Origin: an uncultured cyanobacterium
Lineage (GTDB): Bacteria > Cyanobacteriota > Cyanobacteriia > Cyanobacteriales > Nostocaceae
NCBI GenBank assembly: GCA_903903925.1
Contig: CAIVAU010000267.1
Coordinates: forward strand, 1-64,000
DNA length: 64,000 bases
Direction: 5' to 3'
Part shown: positions 8,657-18,240 of the stretch, in pieces
Layout: each line of letters starts with the position of its first letter
Numbering within the stretch: position 1 is the first letter of the stretch
Notes under the pieces: model-generated
What the model saw: the letters and a program-made list of their open reading frames with translations, nothing else
What the model was told of the DNA's origin: nothing
Databases searched by the model: none
Made by a program: the position numbers and the translations under genes

Positions 8657-10171
8657 ATGAGCTTCCGCGACGACTTTAAACTGCTGCTACGCGCCCGCTA
8701 CCCTTTGATGTATATTCCCACTTATGAAGAGGAGAGAGTGGAAGCAACTATCAGGGAAGAAGCTGCAAATCAGGGTAATCGCCCGGTTTACATTTGGGAT
8801 TTTGTGGATGGTTACCAAGGTAACCACAATGATGCAGGATTTGGTCGGCGCAATCCCCTGCAAGCTTTGGAATTTGTAGAAAAAATTCCAGCATCTGCAC
8901 CGGGAGTATTTATTTTGCGTGACTATCATCGGTTTTTAGAAGATGTGGCGATCGCCCGCAAACTCCGCAATCTCTCGCAACTCCTCAAGTCCCAACCGAA
9001 GAATATTGTGTTGCTGTCGCCACGCATTACTATTCCTGACGACTTAACGGAAGTTTTGACGGTTTTAGAGTTTCCCTTACCTGCTGCAGTTGAAATTAAG
9101 GCAGAGGTGGAACGTCTGTTAGTAGCGACTGGAAACTCACTTTCTGGTAGAGTGTTAGATGATATCGTCCGCTCTTGTCAAGGGCTGTCAATGGAGCGTA
9201 TCCGTCGGGTTTTGGCAAGGGCGATCGCGACCCACGGCGAACTACAACCAGAAGACGTAGATCTGGTTCTGGAAGAAAAGCGCCAAACCATCCGCCAAAC
9301 CCAAATTCTCGACTTTTACCCAGCGACAGAACAAATTTCTGATATTGGTGGACTAGATAACCTCAAAGACTGGCTTCTCCTTCGGGGTAGTGCTTTTAGC
9401 GAACGAGCGCGACAATACGGTTTACCCCACCCGCGTGGTTTACTATTGGTGGGAATTCAGGGGACTGGTAAATCGTTGACTGCAAAGGCGATCGCCCATC
9501 ACTGGCATTTACCTCTACTACGCTTAGATGTAGGACGGTTATTTGGGGGTTTGGTGGGTGAATCAGAATCCCGCACTCGTCAAATGATCCAGGTAGCAGA
9601 AGCCCTTGCTCCCTGTATCTTGTGGATAGATGAGATCGATAAAGCTTTTTCTGGACTTGGAAGCAAAGGTGATGCGGGAACCACTAGCCGTGTATTTGGT
9701 ACGTTTATTAATTGGTTAGCCGAAAAAACCTCTCCTGTGTTTGTCGTCGCTACAGCTAACGACATCCAGGCTTTACCACCAGAAATGCTTCGCAAAGGAA
9801 GATTTGATGAAATTTTCTTTGTTGGTTTGCCTACCCAGGAAGAGAGAAAAGCCATTTTCAGCGTTCATTTATCTCGACTGCGCCCCTATAATTTGAAAAA
9901 TTACGACCTCGAAAGATTAGCTTACGAGACGCCTGATTTTTCTGGCGCAGAAATCGAGCAGACTTTGATTGAAGCTATGCATCTTGGGTTTAGCCAAAAC
10001 CGAGACTTCGTCACCGACGACATTTTAGAAGCAGCCAGTCAGATTATACCCCTAGCACGTACCGCTGTTGAGCAAATCCAGAAACTGCAAGAATGGGCTG
10101 CGGCTGGTAGAGCGCGGATGGCATCGAAACAGAGTCCGTTGAGCGATCGTATTCAACGCCAGAAGGAATAA
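8657..10171 (+). CDS. ycf46: Ycf46-type AAA ATPase
   Basis: 504 residues. The N-terminal ~200 residues (SFRDDFKLLLRARYPLMYI onward) are specific to the Ycf46 family of cyanobacteria and algal plastids. The AAA+ domain follows: Walker A GIQGTGKS near residue 268, Walker B CILWIDEIDKAF near 320, and an Arg finger region LRKGRFDE. Ycf46 proteins have been linked to CO2/photosynthesis adaptation in cyanobacteria, but the mechanism is not settled. Monocistronic; ends at a convergent terminator-like hairpin. Confidence 0.9.
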   Translation: MSFRDDFKLLLRARYPLMYIPTYEEERVEATIREEAANQGNRPVYIWDFVDGYQGNHNDAGFGRRNPLQALEFVEKIPASAPGVFILRDYHRFLEDVAIARKLRNLSQLLKSQPKNIVLLSPRITIPDDLTEVLTVLEFPLPAAVEIKAEVERLLVATGNSLSGRVLDDIVRSCQGLSMERIRRVLARAIATHGELQPEDVDLVLEEKRQTIRQTQILDFYPATEQISDIGGLDNLKDWLLLRGSAFSERARQYGLPHPRGLLLVGIQGTGKSLTAKAIAHHWHLPLLRLDVGRLFGGLVGESESRTRQMIQVAEALAPCILWIDEIDKAFSGLGSKGDAGTTSRVFGTFINWLAEKTSPVFVVATANDIQALPPEMLRKGRFDEIFFVGLPTQEERKAIFSVHLSRLRPYNLKNYDLERLAYETPDFSGAEIEQTLIEAMHLGFSQNRDFVTDDILEAASQIIPLARTAVEQIQKLQEWAAAGRARMASKQSPLSDRIQRQKE

Positions 10172-10214
10172 TGCGGCGCTAGTTGTAGGCTCATATCTTG
10201 CACATGCATTATTG

Positions 10215-10239
10215 GGGAGCAAATAAAGAGTTTGCTCCC
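10215..10239. terminator. Bidirectional terminator-like hairpin
   Basis: Perfect 9-bp stem GGGAGCAAA / TTTGCTCCC around a 7-base loop, placed between the convergent ends of ycf46 and the coiled-coil gene. There is no long T-tract, so its strength as an intrinsic terminator is uncertain. Confidence 0.55.
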
Positions 10240-10249
10240 TAACACATAG

Positions 10250-10633
10250 TTATTGTTCTGGAGCAGCTTGCTCACCCCTACCATTGCCAGAGTTTCCTAG
10301 CAGGTATTCCCAGATCCGGCGGCTTTCTGCCTGCCACGCATGGCGATCAGTTTCAGCTTCAGCCACGATCCGATCCATTTGGGAACGCCACGCTTGGCGA
10401 TCAGTTTCAGCTTCAGCCACGATCCGATCCATTTGGGAACGCCACGCTTGGCGATCAGCATTAATCTCCACTGCCAACTGCTCGAAGTTGTGTTGATAAA
10501 TTGTTACGACTTGCAGAAGGGCATCTGCCGTTGTCCTCAGTTCTGTAACTGATGTTCTCAAATCGGCATTTACGGCAACCTGTCTGTCTAAGGCTGCTTC
10601 GATGCGAGCAAAATTGTCTCCGTCCTGGGTCAT
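10250..10633 (-). CDS. DRQxW coiled-coil protein, 127 aa
   Basis: Predicted almost entirely coiled-coil. It contains tandem repeats of 18 residues beginning DRQAWRSQMDRIVAEAET and ends with a RRIWEYLLG segment followed by a polar tail. The ATG overlaps the stop of the upstream ribbon-helix-helix gene (ATGA), so the two are translationally coupled. A second protein of identical length and the same DRQ...WQ.EIRRIWE.L.G ending lies on the other side of the NACHT-WD40 gene. I do not know a function; a scaffold or a partner of the DNA-binding protein is possible. Confidence 0.7.
   Translation of the reverse strand: MTQDGDNFARIEAALDRQVAVNADLRTSVTELRTTADALLQVVTIYQHNFEQLAVEINADRQAWRSQMDRIVAEAETDRQAWRSQMDRIVAEAETDRHAWQAESRRIWEYLLGNSGNGRGEQAAPEQ
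10333..10458. repeat. 54-bp tandem repeat inside the coiled-coil gene
   Basis: Two full copies (10333-10386 and 10387-10440) and about 18 bases of a third share the unit that starts GCCACGCTTGGCGATCAG. The unit is 18 codons, so copy-number change keeps the reading frame and lengthens or shortens the coiled coil. The two full copies are nearly identical in DNA, which implies recent duplication. Confidence 0.9.
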
Positions 10634-10821
10634 ACCGCCCCCTTGTCTTTGGTGAATGAGGAAGTTTCGTTTTCCTGCTCTAGTTTTTTAAGTCCTTCGT
10701 CTAAAATCTGGTCTGCTAGAAGACTCATGGTGATCCCTCGCCGAACAGCTTGAAGCTTTAAGCGAGTTCTGATGGAGTCCCTAACGTCTGTTTGCAGGAC
10801 TACGGTTTTTTGTTCTGACAT
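10630..10821 (-). CDS. Ribbon-helix-helix-like DNA-binding protein
   Basis: 63 residues from the ATG at 10821 (MSEQKTVVLQTDVRDSIRTR). The pattern of a short strand followed by two helices (RTRLKLQAVRRG, then MSLLADQILDEGLKKLEQ) fits Arc/CopG-type proteins or ParG-like plasmid-borne forms. It overlaps the following coiled-coil gene by four bases. Longer in-frame starts (ATG 10830 or TTG 10848) exist but add nothing conserved. It may autoregulate the two-gene unit, as antitoxins do; this is inference. Confidence 0.65.
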   Translation of the reverse strand: MSEQKTVVLQTDVRDSIRTRLKLQAVRRGITMSLLADQILDEGLKKLEQENETSSFTKDKGAV

Positions 10822-11293
10822 TGCCAGCATTGCTAACACTCTAAACAATTATCGCTTAAAAAGTATTGCTTGTCATAGGAGTATTAAATCGCTGGCTGAT
10901 AGCTCCCGTCCTATCAAGAGGACTGATCAAAGATTTCAGTCCATTTCAAGTGCCGTTAAGCTATTAGCCCGGAACTTCAGTTCTGGGCGGAATATCGGGC
11001 TGATTCAGAATGGTGCACTCCGGTCAGTTACGCATTGACAGAAATAGCCAAATATGATGTAGGCATTTTTAACGCCTCATGGTTTGATTTCTCGACGAAT
11101 GAGAGTGTTCCCGTCCACCGTGGGGCGTATTGCAATACGCCCCTACACTATCCGTTAGTACACATGATGTTCAATTTGAGAGCGTGCGTAAGTCCTTCCT
11201 ATGAACAATAGGTATTTCAAGTTTTTCCGCCAAAGTTACGGTAAAAGCATACATAATGTAATATACGGATTAGCAAGAAGGTAGAAGGTTTTT
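10822..11293. other. Intergenic region upstream of the NACHT-WD40 gene
   Basis: 472 bases between divergent genes with no convincing ORF. It contains one copy of a dispersed palindrome (11122-11143). A purine-rich stretch (AGAAGGTAGAAGG) lies just upstream of the GTG start at 11294 and can act as a ribosome-binding site. Confidence 0.5.
11122..11143. repeat. Dispersed palindrome GGGGCGTATTGCAATACGCCCC-type, copy 1
   Basis: A perfect 22-bp palindrome with arms GGGGCGTATTG / CAATACGCCCC. The same core occurs at 29896-29923 in this window with longer arms. It behaves like a REP/MITE-type extragenic element. Confidence 0.85.
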
Positions 11294-14200
11294 GTGTTCC
11301 CACCTAACCTAGAATCTATTATTAGTGCTATGACTGGCATTGCCAGCCCTATAATTAAAGATAAGCTTCAGCGCAATGAAATCGTCATTAAGTTATTAAA
11401 GCAATTTAACCTCGCTCCTGAGCATCCACCTGCTGACTTCAGTGGGGTTTACGCCTATGCCTTGGTAGAATACGGCGTTGGTAAACCTAAGCCAATATTA
11501 GAACTTTTTCGGGTCGAACAGATCAAACAGGCTTTTCGCAAAGCATTCGACCATAACAACCCTTCAATCCTTTTATCTGAAGTCGATACATTTATTGAGG
11601 GTTATGCGTTGGGTGATGAAATTAAAAGTTTGGGAATAGAGGTAAAACGTGAGATTGCTACATTTTATATTATCTTTTCAGAAGTTGCTAAACGTAGCCG
11701 TACACCTGCGGAAGTTCTGACTAATCAGGCGATCGCCTCTTTGCACCAAAAAATTGCTACCCTCACTCTCACGCTTGACAGGTTACCAACTATAGAGGGA
11801 ATTCGTACAGAAATAGCGCGGCTAGAGTCACAAAATTATCCAGCACTGCCTTCTCATCATACGACAACTGAAAATCAATGTCGAGCGATCGCCCTAGCAC
11901 AACAGATGCGTGGTTGGTTTGAAACGTTGGGATACCGCTTCGAGAAGTATGAAGTCTGGGAAAAAGATTATTTTGAGTGGATCATCAACATTCCAGTCAG
12001 ACGTCATCGCTATGACCGCATTCTCGTGCGTGGAATTGCAGGAGAGGTCGGACTAAGTGATGTCATAGCTTTACGTACCTCACATTTACAGCAAAGAACC
12101 GATGAAGGTTGGTTGGTGACTACCCGTCGCATTAGTCGGGCAGCTCGCAATGAAGTGGAAAAAGAAGAAAACCGCCACCTGGGGTGCTACACTTTTGATC
12201 AACTTTTGGGTCAGGATGCAGACTTTAGCGGGTATCTTGATTGGCTAGAAGCAGAAGTCAAACGTCGCCAGATTGATCAAAAGTATATTTCCCTTGCTTG
12301 CATAAAGGAAGAAATTGACCCTGTTACTAAACGCCACTTAGCAGTCAGCCGTTACGAGGAACAAGATGGTTGGATTGATGGTTACATTGATCGCTGGCTC
12401 GACGACCCGACAAAAGAGCATATCTCGATTTTAGGCGAGTTTGGTACAGGTAAGACTTGGTTTGCTTTACATTATGCATGGGTTGCACTGCAACGCTATC
12501 GAGATGCTCAAAAACGCGGTACTGAACTTCCCCGATTGCCTTTAGTGATTCCATTGCGGGATTATGCCAAGGCTGTGAGTGTAGAGTCACTATTTTCTGA
12601 GTTTTTCTTTCGTCAATATAAAATTCCTTTGCCTCACTATGATGCCTTTGTCCAACTCAACCGTATGGGTAAGCTGCTGCTAATTTTTGATGGTTTTGAT
12701 GAAATGGCAGCAAGGGTTGATCGCCAAGAAATGATTAACAATTTCTGGGAGTTAGCGAAGGTCGTTGTACCAGGGGCGAAGGTGATTCTGACTTGTCGTA
12801 CTGAGCATTTTCCGGAAGCGAAAGAAGGAAGGGCACTACTCAATGCTGAATTGCAAGCTTCAACTGCTAATTTAACTGGGGAAACACCACAGTTTGAAGT
12901 ATTGGAACTAGAGAAATTCAACGATGACCAAATTCGGCAGGTACTATCGTTACAAGCTCAGCCTACGACAGTAGAGCAGGTGATGGGCAATCCTCAACTG
13001 TTGGATCTTGCCCGTCGTCCAGTCATGACCGAGTTAATCCTAGAAGCACTACCAGATATTGAAATAGGTAAACCAGTCGATATGTCACGGGTTTATCTTT
13101 ATGCAGTGCGGCGGAAGATGGAGCGAGATATTAAGGCGGAACGTACCTTTACTTCTTTGGCAGATAAGCTTTACTTTTTGTGTGAACTGTCTTGGGAGAT
13201 GCTCTCAACTGACCAGATGAGCCTAAATTATCGGCTGTTTCCTACGCGTATTCGTCGGTTATTTGGTTCTGTGGTGCAGGAGGAAAAGGACTTAGACCAC
13301 TGGCATTATGACATGATGGGTCAGACAATGCTGATCCGCAATGCTGATGGTGATTATACTCCAGCCCATAGGTCATTGTTAGAGTTTTTTGTTGCTTATA
13401 AGTTTGCTGCAGAGTTGGGGGTATTGGCTGAGGATTTTACTGAGTTGGCAAGAACACAGTCGTGTTTGGATGGAAATGCAGTACCTGTTGATTATACTTG
13501 GTCTAGTTATTTTGCCAGTCGTAGTGCGATCGCTCCTTTAAAAGGATTCACGAGTGAACCACTGGAGAAGTTGCGGGAGACAGTTGGGCGATCGCAATTG
13601 ACCAAAGCAGTAATGGATTTGCTGATGCCAATGTTGGATAACCATCAATCTCTGCTCAAGATTATTGAACAGACCAAGGGAAAAACTGAGGCAATGGTCG
13701 ATTATGTTGGGGGGAATGGAGCGACGCTGTTGGTCAATTTCAATGAGGCGGCGTTTGAAGGTAAAGACCTCTCATCCGCAGTCATTAAAGGTGCTGATTT
13801 TACTTACGCTAGTCTGCGTGGTGTCAATTTTGCACAAGCAAATCTGGTAAACACTCTATTCGCTAAAACATTTGGCGGTATTTTGTCTGTTGCATTTAAC
13901 TCAGATTCAAGCCTTTTGGCTACAGGTGATGATGAACGTGGAGCTGTTCGCTTATGGGACGTTTCAACAGGGAAAGAGCTTCTAGTACTTGAAGGACATC
14001 AACTTGGAATCCGGTCAGTTGCCTTCAGTTCTACAGAGAGAATACTTGCTAGTGGTAGCTATGACCACACGGTGAAGCTGTGGGACTTTAGCAAAGGAGA
14101 GTGTTTGAGGACACTGAGAGGAAATACCAGTTGGTTACGTTCAGTCGCTTTTAGCCCGAACGGTAAAATACTTGCTAGTGGCGGTGCGGACAAAATAATC

Positions 14201-15733
14201 AGGCTATGGGATATACATACAGGAGAGTGCCTGAAAACTTTAACAGAGCATACTGACCAAGTTCTCTGTGTTGCTTTTAGTTCTGATGGTCAAACACTTG
14301 CCAGTGGTAGCAGCGATCAAACACTACGATTATGGAACATTCATACAGGAGAATGTCTCAATACTTTACATCAGCATACTGGTTTAGTAGAGTCAGTTGT
14401 TTTTAGTCCTAATGGTCAAATACTTGTCAGCGGTAGTAGCGATCAAACGGTAAAGCTATGGAATTCCTATACAGGGGAATGTTTAAACACGTTAAATGCA
14501 CACGAAATTTGGGTAAACTCAGTTGCTGTCAGTCCAGATGGTGAGCTACTTGCCAGTGGTGGTGGTGATCAGAAGGTGAAATTATGGAATATTCGTACTG
14601 GAGAATGTCTGAAAACATTGTCAGGACACAGCAGTTCAGTGGGTTCGGTCGCTTTCAGTTCAGATGGAAAGATGCTTGTTAGTGGTAGTAGAGACCAAAC
14701 ACTCAAATTTTGGGATGTTAGCACTGGAGGATGTCTCAAAATATTGCAGGGATACAGCAATGCTATACGTTCAATAGCTTTTGGCCCAGATAGTCAGATT
14801 CTAGCTAGTGGCGGTGATGATCAGGTAGTAAAACTTTGGGATACCAAAACAGGGAAATGCTCTAGGGTTTTACCAGAAAAAAATGACTTAATACGTTCAG
14901 TCGCTTTCAGTCCAGACGGCAAAATACTGGCTAGTAGTGGCAATGATAGAACAGTAAGGTTGTGGAATCCCAGTACTGGTGAACATCTACAGATTTTGCG
15001 GGGGCATAGTGATTGGGTATGTTCAGTTGCATTCAGTCCGGACGGTCAATTTCTTGCTAGTTGTAGTGGTGACCGTACTGTGAGACTCTGGAACATTTTC
15101 ACGGGTGAGTGTACAACAATCTTTCAAGGACATACTCAAGGAATCAATTCAATTGCCTTTAGTCCAAATTGTCGATTCCTTGCCAGCGGTAGTGGCGATC
15201 AAACAGTAAGGTTATGGAATGTTCTTACAGGGGTATGTCTAGCAGTACTCAAGCATACAGATTCGGTAGAGGTACGTTCAGTTAGTTTTAGTTTAGACGG
15301 CCAGTTTCTCGCCAGTAGTGGTGACGAGTGTATCATCAGACTATGGGATGTTGCTACTGGCAAATGCCTAAACACGTTGCAAGGTCATACTCTAAGGGTA
15401 GGCTCAGTCGCTTTTAGTCCCGATAGTAAGATGCTTGCTAGTGGTAGTTTTGACTACACGGTAAGGCTGTGGGATACCCACACTTGGATATGTCTGAAAA
15501 ATTTGCAGGGACATACTAATTGGATAACTTCAGTCGCCTTCAGTTTAGATTGTAGAACTCTTGCTAGTTCAAGTGCAGACGGCACAATCAAGCTTTGGGA
15601 TACCAAGACAGGTAAGTGCGTAGAAACACTTACAGATAGACTATATGAAGGTATGAATATTACAGGTGTTATGGGTTTAACAGAAGCTGTGAAAGACTCC
15701 CTCAAGGTTTTAGGAGCAATTGAGGATGAGTGA
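11294..15733 (+). CDS. NACHT-WD40 STAND protein with 14 WD repeats, 1479 aa
   Basis: GTG start at 11294 behind a purine-rich site. Domains in order: a helical N-terminal region (1-200); a segment of about 150 residues ([20 protein letters not shown] near 245) that resembles a degenerate restriction-endonuclease-like fold; a NACHT ATPase with Walker A GEFGTGKT (~380-388) and Walker [13 protein letters not shown] (~461-472); a short pentapeptide-repeat bridge ([20 protein letters not shown], ~830-855); then 14 WD40 repeats from ~860, enough for two seven-bladed propellers; and a conserved-looking tail. Such proteins oligomerise through NACHT after a ligand binds the propellers. No clear effector is seen. 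The WD repeats are similar to each other, so the number may vary between strains. Confidence 0.9.
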   Translation: MFPPNLESIISAMTGIASPIIKDKLQRNEIVIKLLKQFNLAPEHPPADFSGVYAYALVEYGVGKPKPILELFRVEQIKQAFRKAFDHNNPSILLSEVDTFIEGYALGDEIKSLGIEVKREIATFYIIFSEVAKRSRTPAEVLTNQAIASLHQKIATLTLTLDRLPTIEGIRTEIARLESQNYPALPSHHTTTENQCRAIALAQQMRGWFETLGYRFEKYEVWEKDYFEWIINIPVRRHRYDRILVRGIAGEVGLSDVIALRTSHLQQRTDEGWLVTTRRISRAARNEVEKEENRHLGCYTFDQLLGQDADFSGYLDWLEAEVKRRQIDQKYISLACIKEEIDPVTKRHLAVSRYEEQDGWIDGYIDRWLDDPTKEHISILGEFGTGKTWFALHYAWVALQRYRDAQKRGTELPRLPLVIPLRDYAKAVSVESLFSEFFFRQYKIPLPHYDAFVQLNRMGKLLLIFDGFDEMAARVDRQEMINNFWELAKVVVPGAKVILTCRTEHFPEAKEGRALLNAELQASTANLTGETPQFEVLELEKFNDDQIRQVLSLQAQPTTVEQVMGNPQLLDLARRPVMTELILEALPDIEIGKPVDMSRVYLYAVRRKMERDIKAERTFTSLADKLYFLCELSWEMLSTDQMSLNYRLFPTRIRRLFGSVVQEEKDLDHWHYDMMGQTMLIRNADGDYTPAHRSLLEFFVAYKFAAELGVLAEDFTELARTQSCLDGNAVPVDYTWSSYFASRSAIAPLKGFTSEPLEKLRETVGRSQLTKAVMDLLMPMLDNHQSLLKIIEQTKGKTEAMVDYVGGNGATLLVNFNEAAFEGKDLSSAVIKGADFTYASLRGVNFAQANLVNTLFAKTFGGILSVAFNSDSSLLATGDDERGAVRLWDVSTGKELLVLEGHQLGIRSVAFSSTERILASGSYDHTVKLWDFSKGECLRTLRGNTSWLRSVAFSPNGKILASGGADKIIRLWDIHTGECLKTLTEHTDQVLCVAFSSDGQTLASGSSDQTLRLWNIHTGECLNTLHQHTGLVESVVFSPNGQILVSGSSDQTVKLWNSYTGECLNTLNAHEIWVNSVAVSPDGELLASGGGDQKVKLWNIRTGECLKTLSGHSSSVGSVAFSSDGKMLVSGSRDQTLKFWDVSTGGCLKILQGYSNAIRSIAFGPDSQILASGGDDQVVKLWDTKTGKCSRVLPEKNDLIRSVAFSPDGKILASSGNDRTVRLWNPSTGEHLQILRGHSDWVCSVAFSPDGQFLASCSGDRTVRLWNIFTGECTTIFQGHTQGINSIAFSPNCRFLASGSGDQTVRLWNVLTGVCLAVLKHTDSVEVRSVSFSLDGQFLASSGDECIIRLWDVATGKCLNTLQGHTLRVGSVAFSPDSKMLASGSFDYTVRLWDTHTWICLKNLQGHTNWITSVAFSLDCRTLASSSADGTIKLWDTKTGKCVETLTDRLYEGMNITGVMGLTEAVKDSLKVLGAIEDE

Positions 15734-15748
15734 TTGCGCTACCTTAGG

Positions 15749-16132
15749 TTATTGAGATATGCTGCTCCCTCCATTTCTCCCCTGCAAGTGTTCCCAAATC
15801 CGTCTAATTTCAGTTTGCCAAACTTGGCGGTCAATTGCTACCTGTTGGCGGTCTTGGGCTGCTTCTGCGATTAACTGGTTTAATACCTGGCGATCGCGTT
15901 CTGCTTGTTGGCGATCGCGTTCAGCCTGGATGCTCTGAAGCCTGACGATATCACCGATCTCAATAATAGTGCGCTCAACCCTGGCTAGGGATTGGCTATT
16001 AAAACGTAGTTCTCTCCTGTTAGCGGTTTGAATTGTCCTGATTAAGTCGATTTCATCACCCAACTGCTCTAGACGGGTATCGAGGTCGTCTAGCCGTGCG
16101 TTGGTGTTGTCTAATGGTTGTGAGTTGGTCAT
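15749..16132 (-). CDS. DRQxW coiled-coil protein, second copy, 127 aa
   Basis: The ATG at 16132 has an AAGGA site nine bases upstream, so I prefer it to a TTG at 16153. The product is coiled coil throughout (NARLDDLDTRLEQLGDEIDL, QAERDRQQAERDRQVLNQLI) and ends VWQTEIRRIWEHLQG plus a short polar tail. It matches the protein at 10250-10633 in length, composition and ending. Upstream on the same strand is the C-terminal half of an XRE regulator. It is convergent with the NACHT-WD40 gene (15-base gap). Function unknown. Confidence 0.7.
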   Translation of the reverse strand: MTNSQPLDNTNARLDDLDTRLEQLGDEIDLIRTIQTANRRELRFNSQSLARVERTIIEIGDIVRLQSIQAERDRQQAERDRQVLNQLIAEAAQDRQQVAIDRQVWQTEIRRIWEHLQGRNGGSSISQ

Positions 16133-16159
16133 GGGGTTAGTCCTTAATTCCAAATATAT

Positions 16160-16318
16160 CTACTCTTTATCAATTGGTTCCCAGCGTAAAATTTCCCCTG
16201 GCTGAACCCTGAAAGCATCACAAATTTTACTAATTACAGATGAGTTTGGTAGCTGTAATGGATTGTGGTAGAGGGAATAGGCTATAGATCGAAGAAAAAA
16301 TATCTGCTCGCTATTGCA
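16160..16318 (-). pseudogene. C-terminal remnant of a small XRE-family regulator
   Basis: Reading leftward from an in-frame TAG near 16320, the only long frame gives a segment with LYHNPLQLPNSSVISKICDA and FRVQPGEILRWEPIDKE, then stops at 16160. This matches the C-terminal half of small cyanobacterial XRE helix-turn-helix proteins (STxxxLYxNPxQLPS...ICD...VQPGELL). No start codon and no N-terminal half are present, so it looks broken. It sits six to 27 bases upstream of the coiled-coil gene, in the place a regulator would occupy. Confidence 0.6.
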
Positions 16319-16368
16319 CTAAAATGCACTCTCAGTAAACTATTAGCAGTTCTCATCAAGTTTTAATC

Positions 16369-17319
16369 ATGACAAGTGCTGCAAAAATTAAGTCTGGCTT
16401 AATGGGAGTGTGTGTAGGTGATGCTTTGGGAGTGCCAGTAGAATTCACAGAACGTAGTGTACTGGCGAAATCCCCGGTGACATCAATGGTAGGTTATGGT
16501 ACATGGAATGTAGCGCCCGGTACTTGGTCAGATGACAGTTCACTCACGTTTTGCTTGGCAGAATGTCTTTGCAGTGGGTTTTCTTTAGACGCTATAGCCA
16601 ATTCATTCTGGCGCTGGTACAACGAAGCTTACTGGACAGCCCACGGCAATGTATTTGATGTCGGTAACACTACACGTGAGGCAATTATGAATTGGCGACG
16701 GGGAACTCCACCCCAAAAATCTGGCTTAACTCATGAACATAGCAATGGGAATGGTTCTTTGATGAGAATTATACCCATAGCTTTTTGTCACAAAACCTTA
16801 GACTTTAGGGAACTCATTTCACGAACTCATCAGATTTCTTGTATTACTCACGCCCATAAGAGATCGCAAATAGCCTGTGGCATTTATATCAGTATTGCAG
16901 TGGCTTTACTAGAAGGGGCTGAGAATATGCAAACGGCTTATTTCCAAGGTTTACAACAGGTAAATGACATTTATTCTCAATCTGAATATATATCAGAAAT
17001 GCCTCACTTTACCAGAATCTTGAGTGGAGATATCGCTCAATTGCCAGTAGAGGAGATCAATTCTAGCGGCTATGTGGTTGATACCCTTGAAGCATCACTA
17101 TGGTGTGTACTAAATAGCTCATCCTATGCCGAAGCAGTACTGAAAGCTGTCAACTTAGGCGGTGATACGGATACCACGGCTGCTGTTACTGGTGGGTTAG
17201 CAGGCATTTACTACGGTTTGGAAAATATTCCTCCTGAATGGATTGAGCAAATTGCTCGCCAAGAGGACATTATGGATTTGGCAACGCGGTTAGCAGCAGT
17301 TGTTTACAATTTGCTGTAA
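16369..17319 (+). CDS. ADP-ribosylglycohydrolase family protein
   Basis: 316 residues of the DraG/ARH fold. The N-terminal GLMGVCVGDALGVPVEF, the metal-binding WSDDSSLTFCLAE (~residues 57-69) and the C-terminal NLGGDTDTTAAVTGGLAG are all in place, so both Mg/Mn sites look intact. It would remove ADP-ribose from proteins or other acceptors. In diazotrophs DraG reverses nitrogenase reductase ADP-ribosylation, but no draT is seen here and ARH homologues have many substrates; the target is unknown. ATG start, apparently monocistronic. Confidence 0.88.
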   Translation: MTSAAKIKSGLMGVCVGDALGVPVEFTERSVLAKSPVTSMVGYGTWNVAPGTWSDDSSLTFCLAECLCSGFSLDAIANSFWRWYNEAYWTAHGNVFDVGNTTREAIMNWRRGTPPQKSGLTHEHSNGNGSLMRIIPIAFCHKTLDFRELISRTHQISCITHAHKRSQIACGIYISIAVALLEGAENMQTAYFQGLQQVNDIYSQSEYISEMPHFTRILSGDIAQLPVEEINSSGYVVDTLEASLWCVLNSSSYAEAVLKAVNLGGDTDTTAAVTGGLAGIYYGLENIPPEWIEQIARQEDIMDLATRLAAVVYNLL

Positions 17320-17354
17320 ATAGTTTCATAATTTACGAAGTTCAATGATAAATT

Positions 17355-17864
17355 ATGTTCATCAACATATTGAAATTTATACTGGGGTTCTTACTGGCAA
17401 TAGCTATTTTAGCTACTGGCAGTATTGTAGCTGCTTTGTATGTCATGAATCGCGCCTCCATACCTCCTGCCAAACCTGTTTTTGCTAATGAGAAAAAAGA
17501 CCAAGCTCCAAAATCAGCAGCAGCAAAAAGTAAGGTGACTCATCAGCCTGAAACCCAAGCTCTTGAATCTTCCACCCCTACTCCATCTGAATCGCCACAG
17601 CCATTACCACCAGGAGCTTATCGAGCGCGTGTGACTTGGTCTCAAGGCTTAGTTCTGCGATCTGAACCAAACCAGGAGGCTGAACGTGTTGGTGGTGCAA
17701 GCTTTCGTCAAAAAATTTTCGTTTTGGAACAAACCCCTGATAAAACCTGGCAAAAGATTCGCCTAGAAGGTAGCAACAAAGAAGGATGGGTGAAAGCAGG
17801 TAATACCAAGCAGGTTGACAAAAACGATTCTCTGCCACCTGAAGAGCCAGAGCAAACACAGTAA
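17355..17864 (+). CDS. Membrane-anchored SH3-domain protein
   Basis: 169 residues. An N-terminal hydrophobic segment (residues 5-30, FILGFLLAIAILATGSIVAA) is followed by a disordered Pro/Ser/Ala-rich linker and a bacterial SH3 (SH3b-like) domain at ~92-150 (RARVTWSQGLVLRSEPNQEA, then WQKIRLEGSNKEGWVKAG). This suggests anchoring in the plasma membrane with the SH3 domain in the periplasm, where it may bind peptidoglycan. It follows the ADP-ribosylglycohydrolase gene by 35 bases; a functional link is not evident. Confidence 0.75.
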   Translation: MFINILKFILGFLLAIAILATGSIVAALYVMNRASIPPAKPVFANEKKDQAPKSAAAKSKVTHQPETQALESSTPTPSESPQPLPPGAYRARVTWSQGLVLRSEPNQEAERVGGASFRQKIFVLEQTPDKTWQKIRLEGSNKEGWVKAGNTKQVDKNDSLPPEEPEQTQ

Positions 17865-17891
17865 CAAATGGGCAATGGGCATTGTCCGTAT

Positions 17892-17918
17892 GTAGGGACG
17901 GGGTCTCCCCGCCCTTAC
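17892..17918. repeat. Palindromic intergenic repeat
   Basis: Arms GTAGGGACGGGG and CCCCGCCCTTAC flank a TCT centre, with one or two mismatches. It has the same GTA...TAC ends and GC-rich core as the palindrome at 29896-29923 and may be a related family. Confidence 0.6.
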
Positions 17919-18223
17919 AGGATGTATACAAATCGTTAATTTATCGCCGCTGCAAAATACTTAGCACAGATCTCCGAAAAGTGAACCAATGGATGTGATA
18001 TTAATTATTACAGGAATCCAAGTAGAAAGCCCACAAGGCTGAGGGTTGAGCGGGGCGAAATCCTCAGCCGTCCTTTAGGCGTGGGGACGCCCCCCTTGCA
18101 GCGCTGGCTCATGAATACGACGCGACTTTAGTCGCCGTAAAGATTTTAAGTAATTTCCGGAATCAGCTAGATCCGTGGTGTAAATGTATCCTATTATCAA
18201 GAACACCCAAACCAACAAACATC

Positions 18224-18234
18224 AAGGAGGTGAT
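18224..18234 (+). promoter_or_regulatory. Full-length Shine-Dalgarno site for tnpB
   Basis: AAGGAGGTGAT is a complete complement of the usual 3' end of 16S rRNA and lies at a normal distance from the GTG at 18241. Most genes in this window have weak or no such site, so this one is unusual and fixes the start. Confidence 0.8.
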
Positions 18235-18240
18235 TAGTCC

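Noticed and set aside
16369-17319. DraG of a nitrogenase DraT/DraG switch
   Set aside because: The fold and metal sites fit, but there is no draT and the nif genes are about 9 kb away; a general ADP-ribosylglycohydrolase call is safer.
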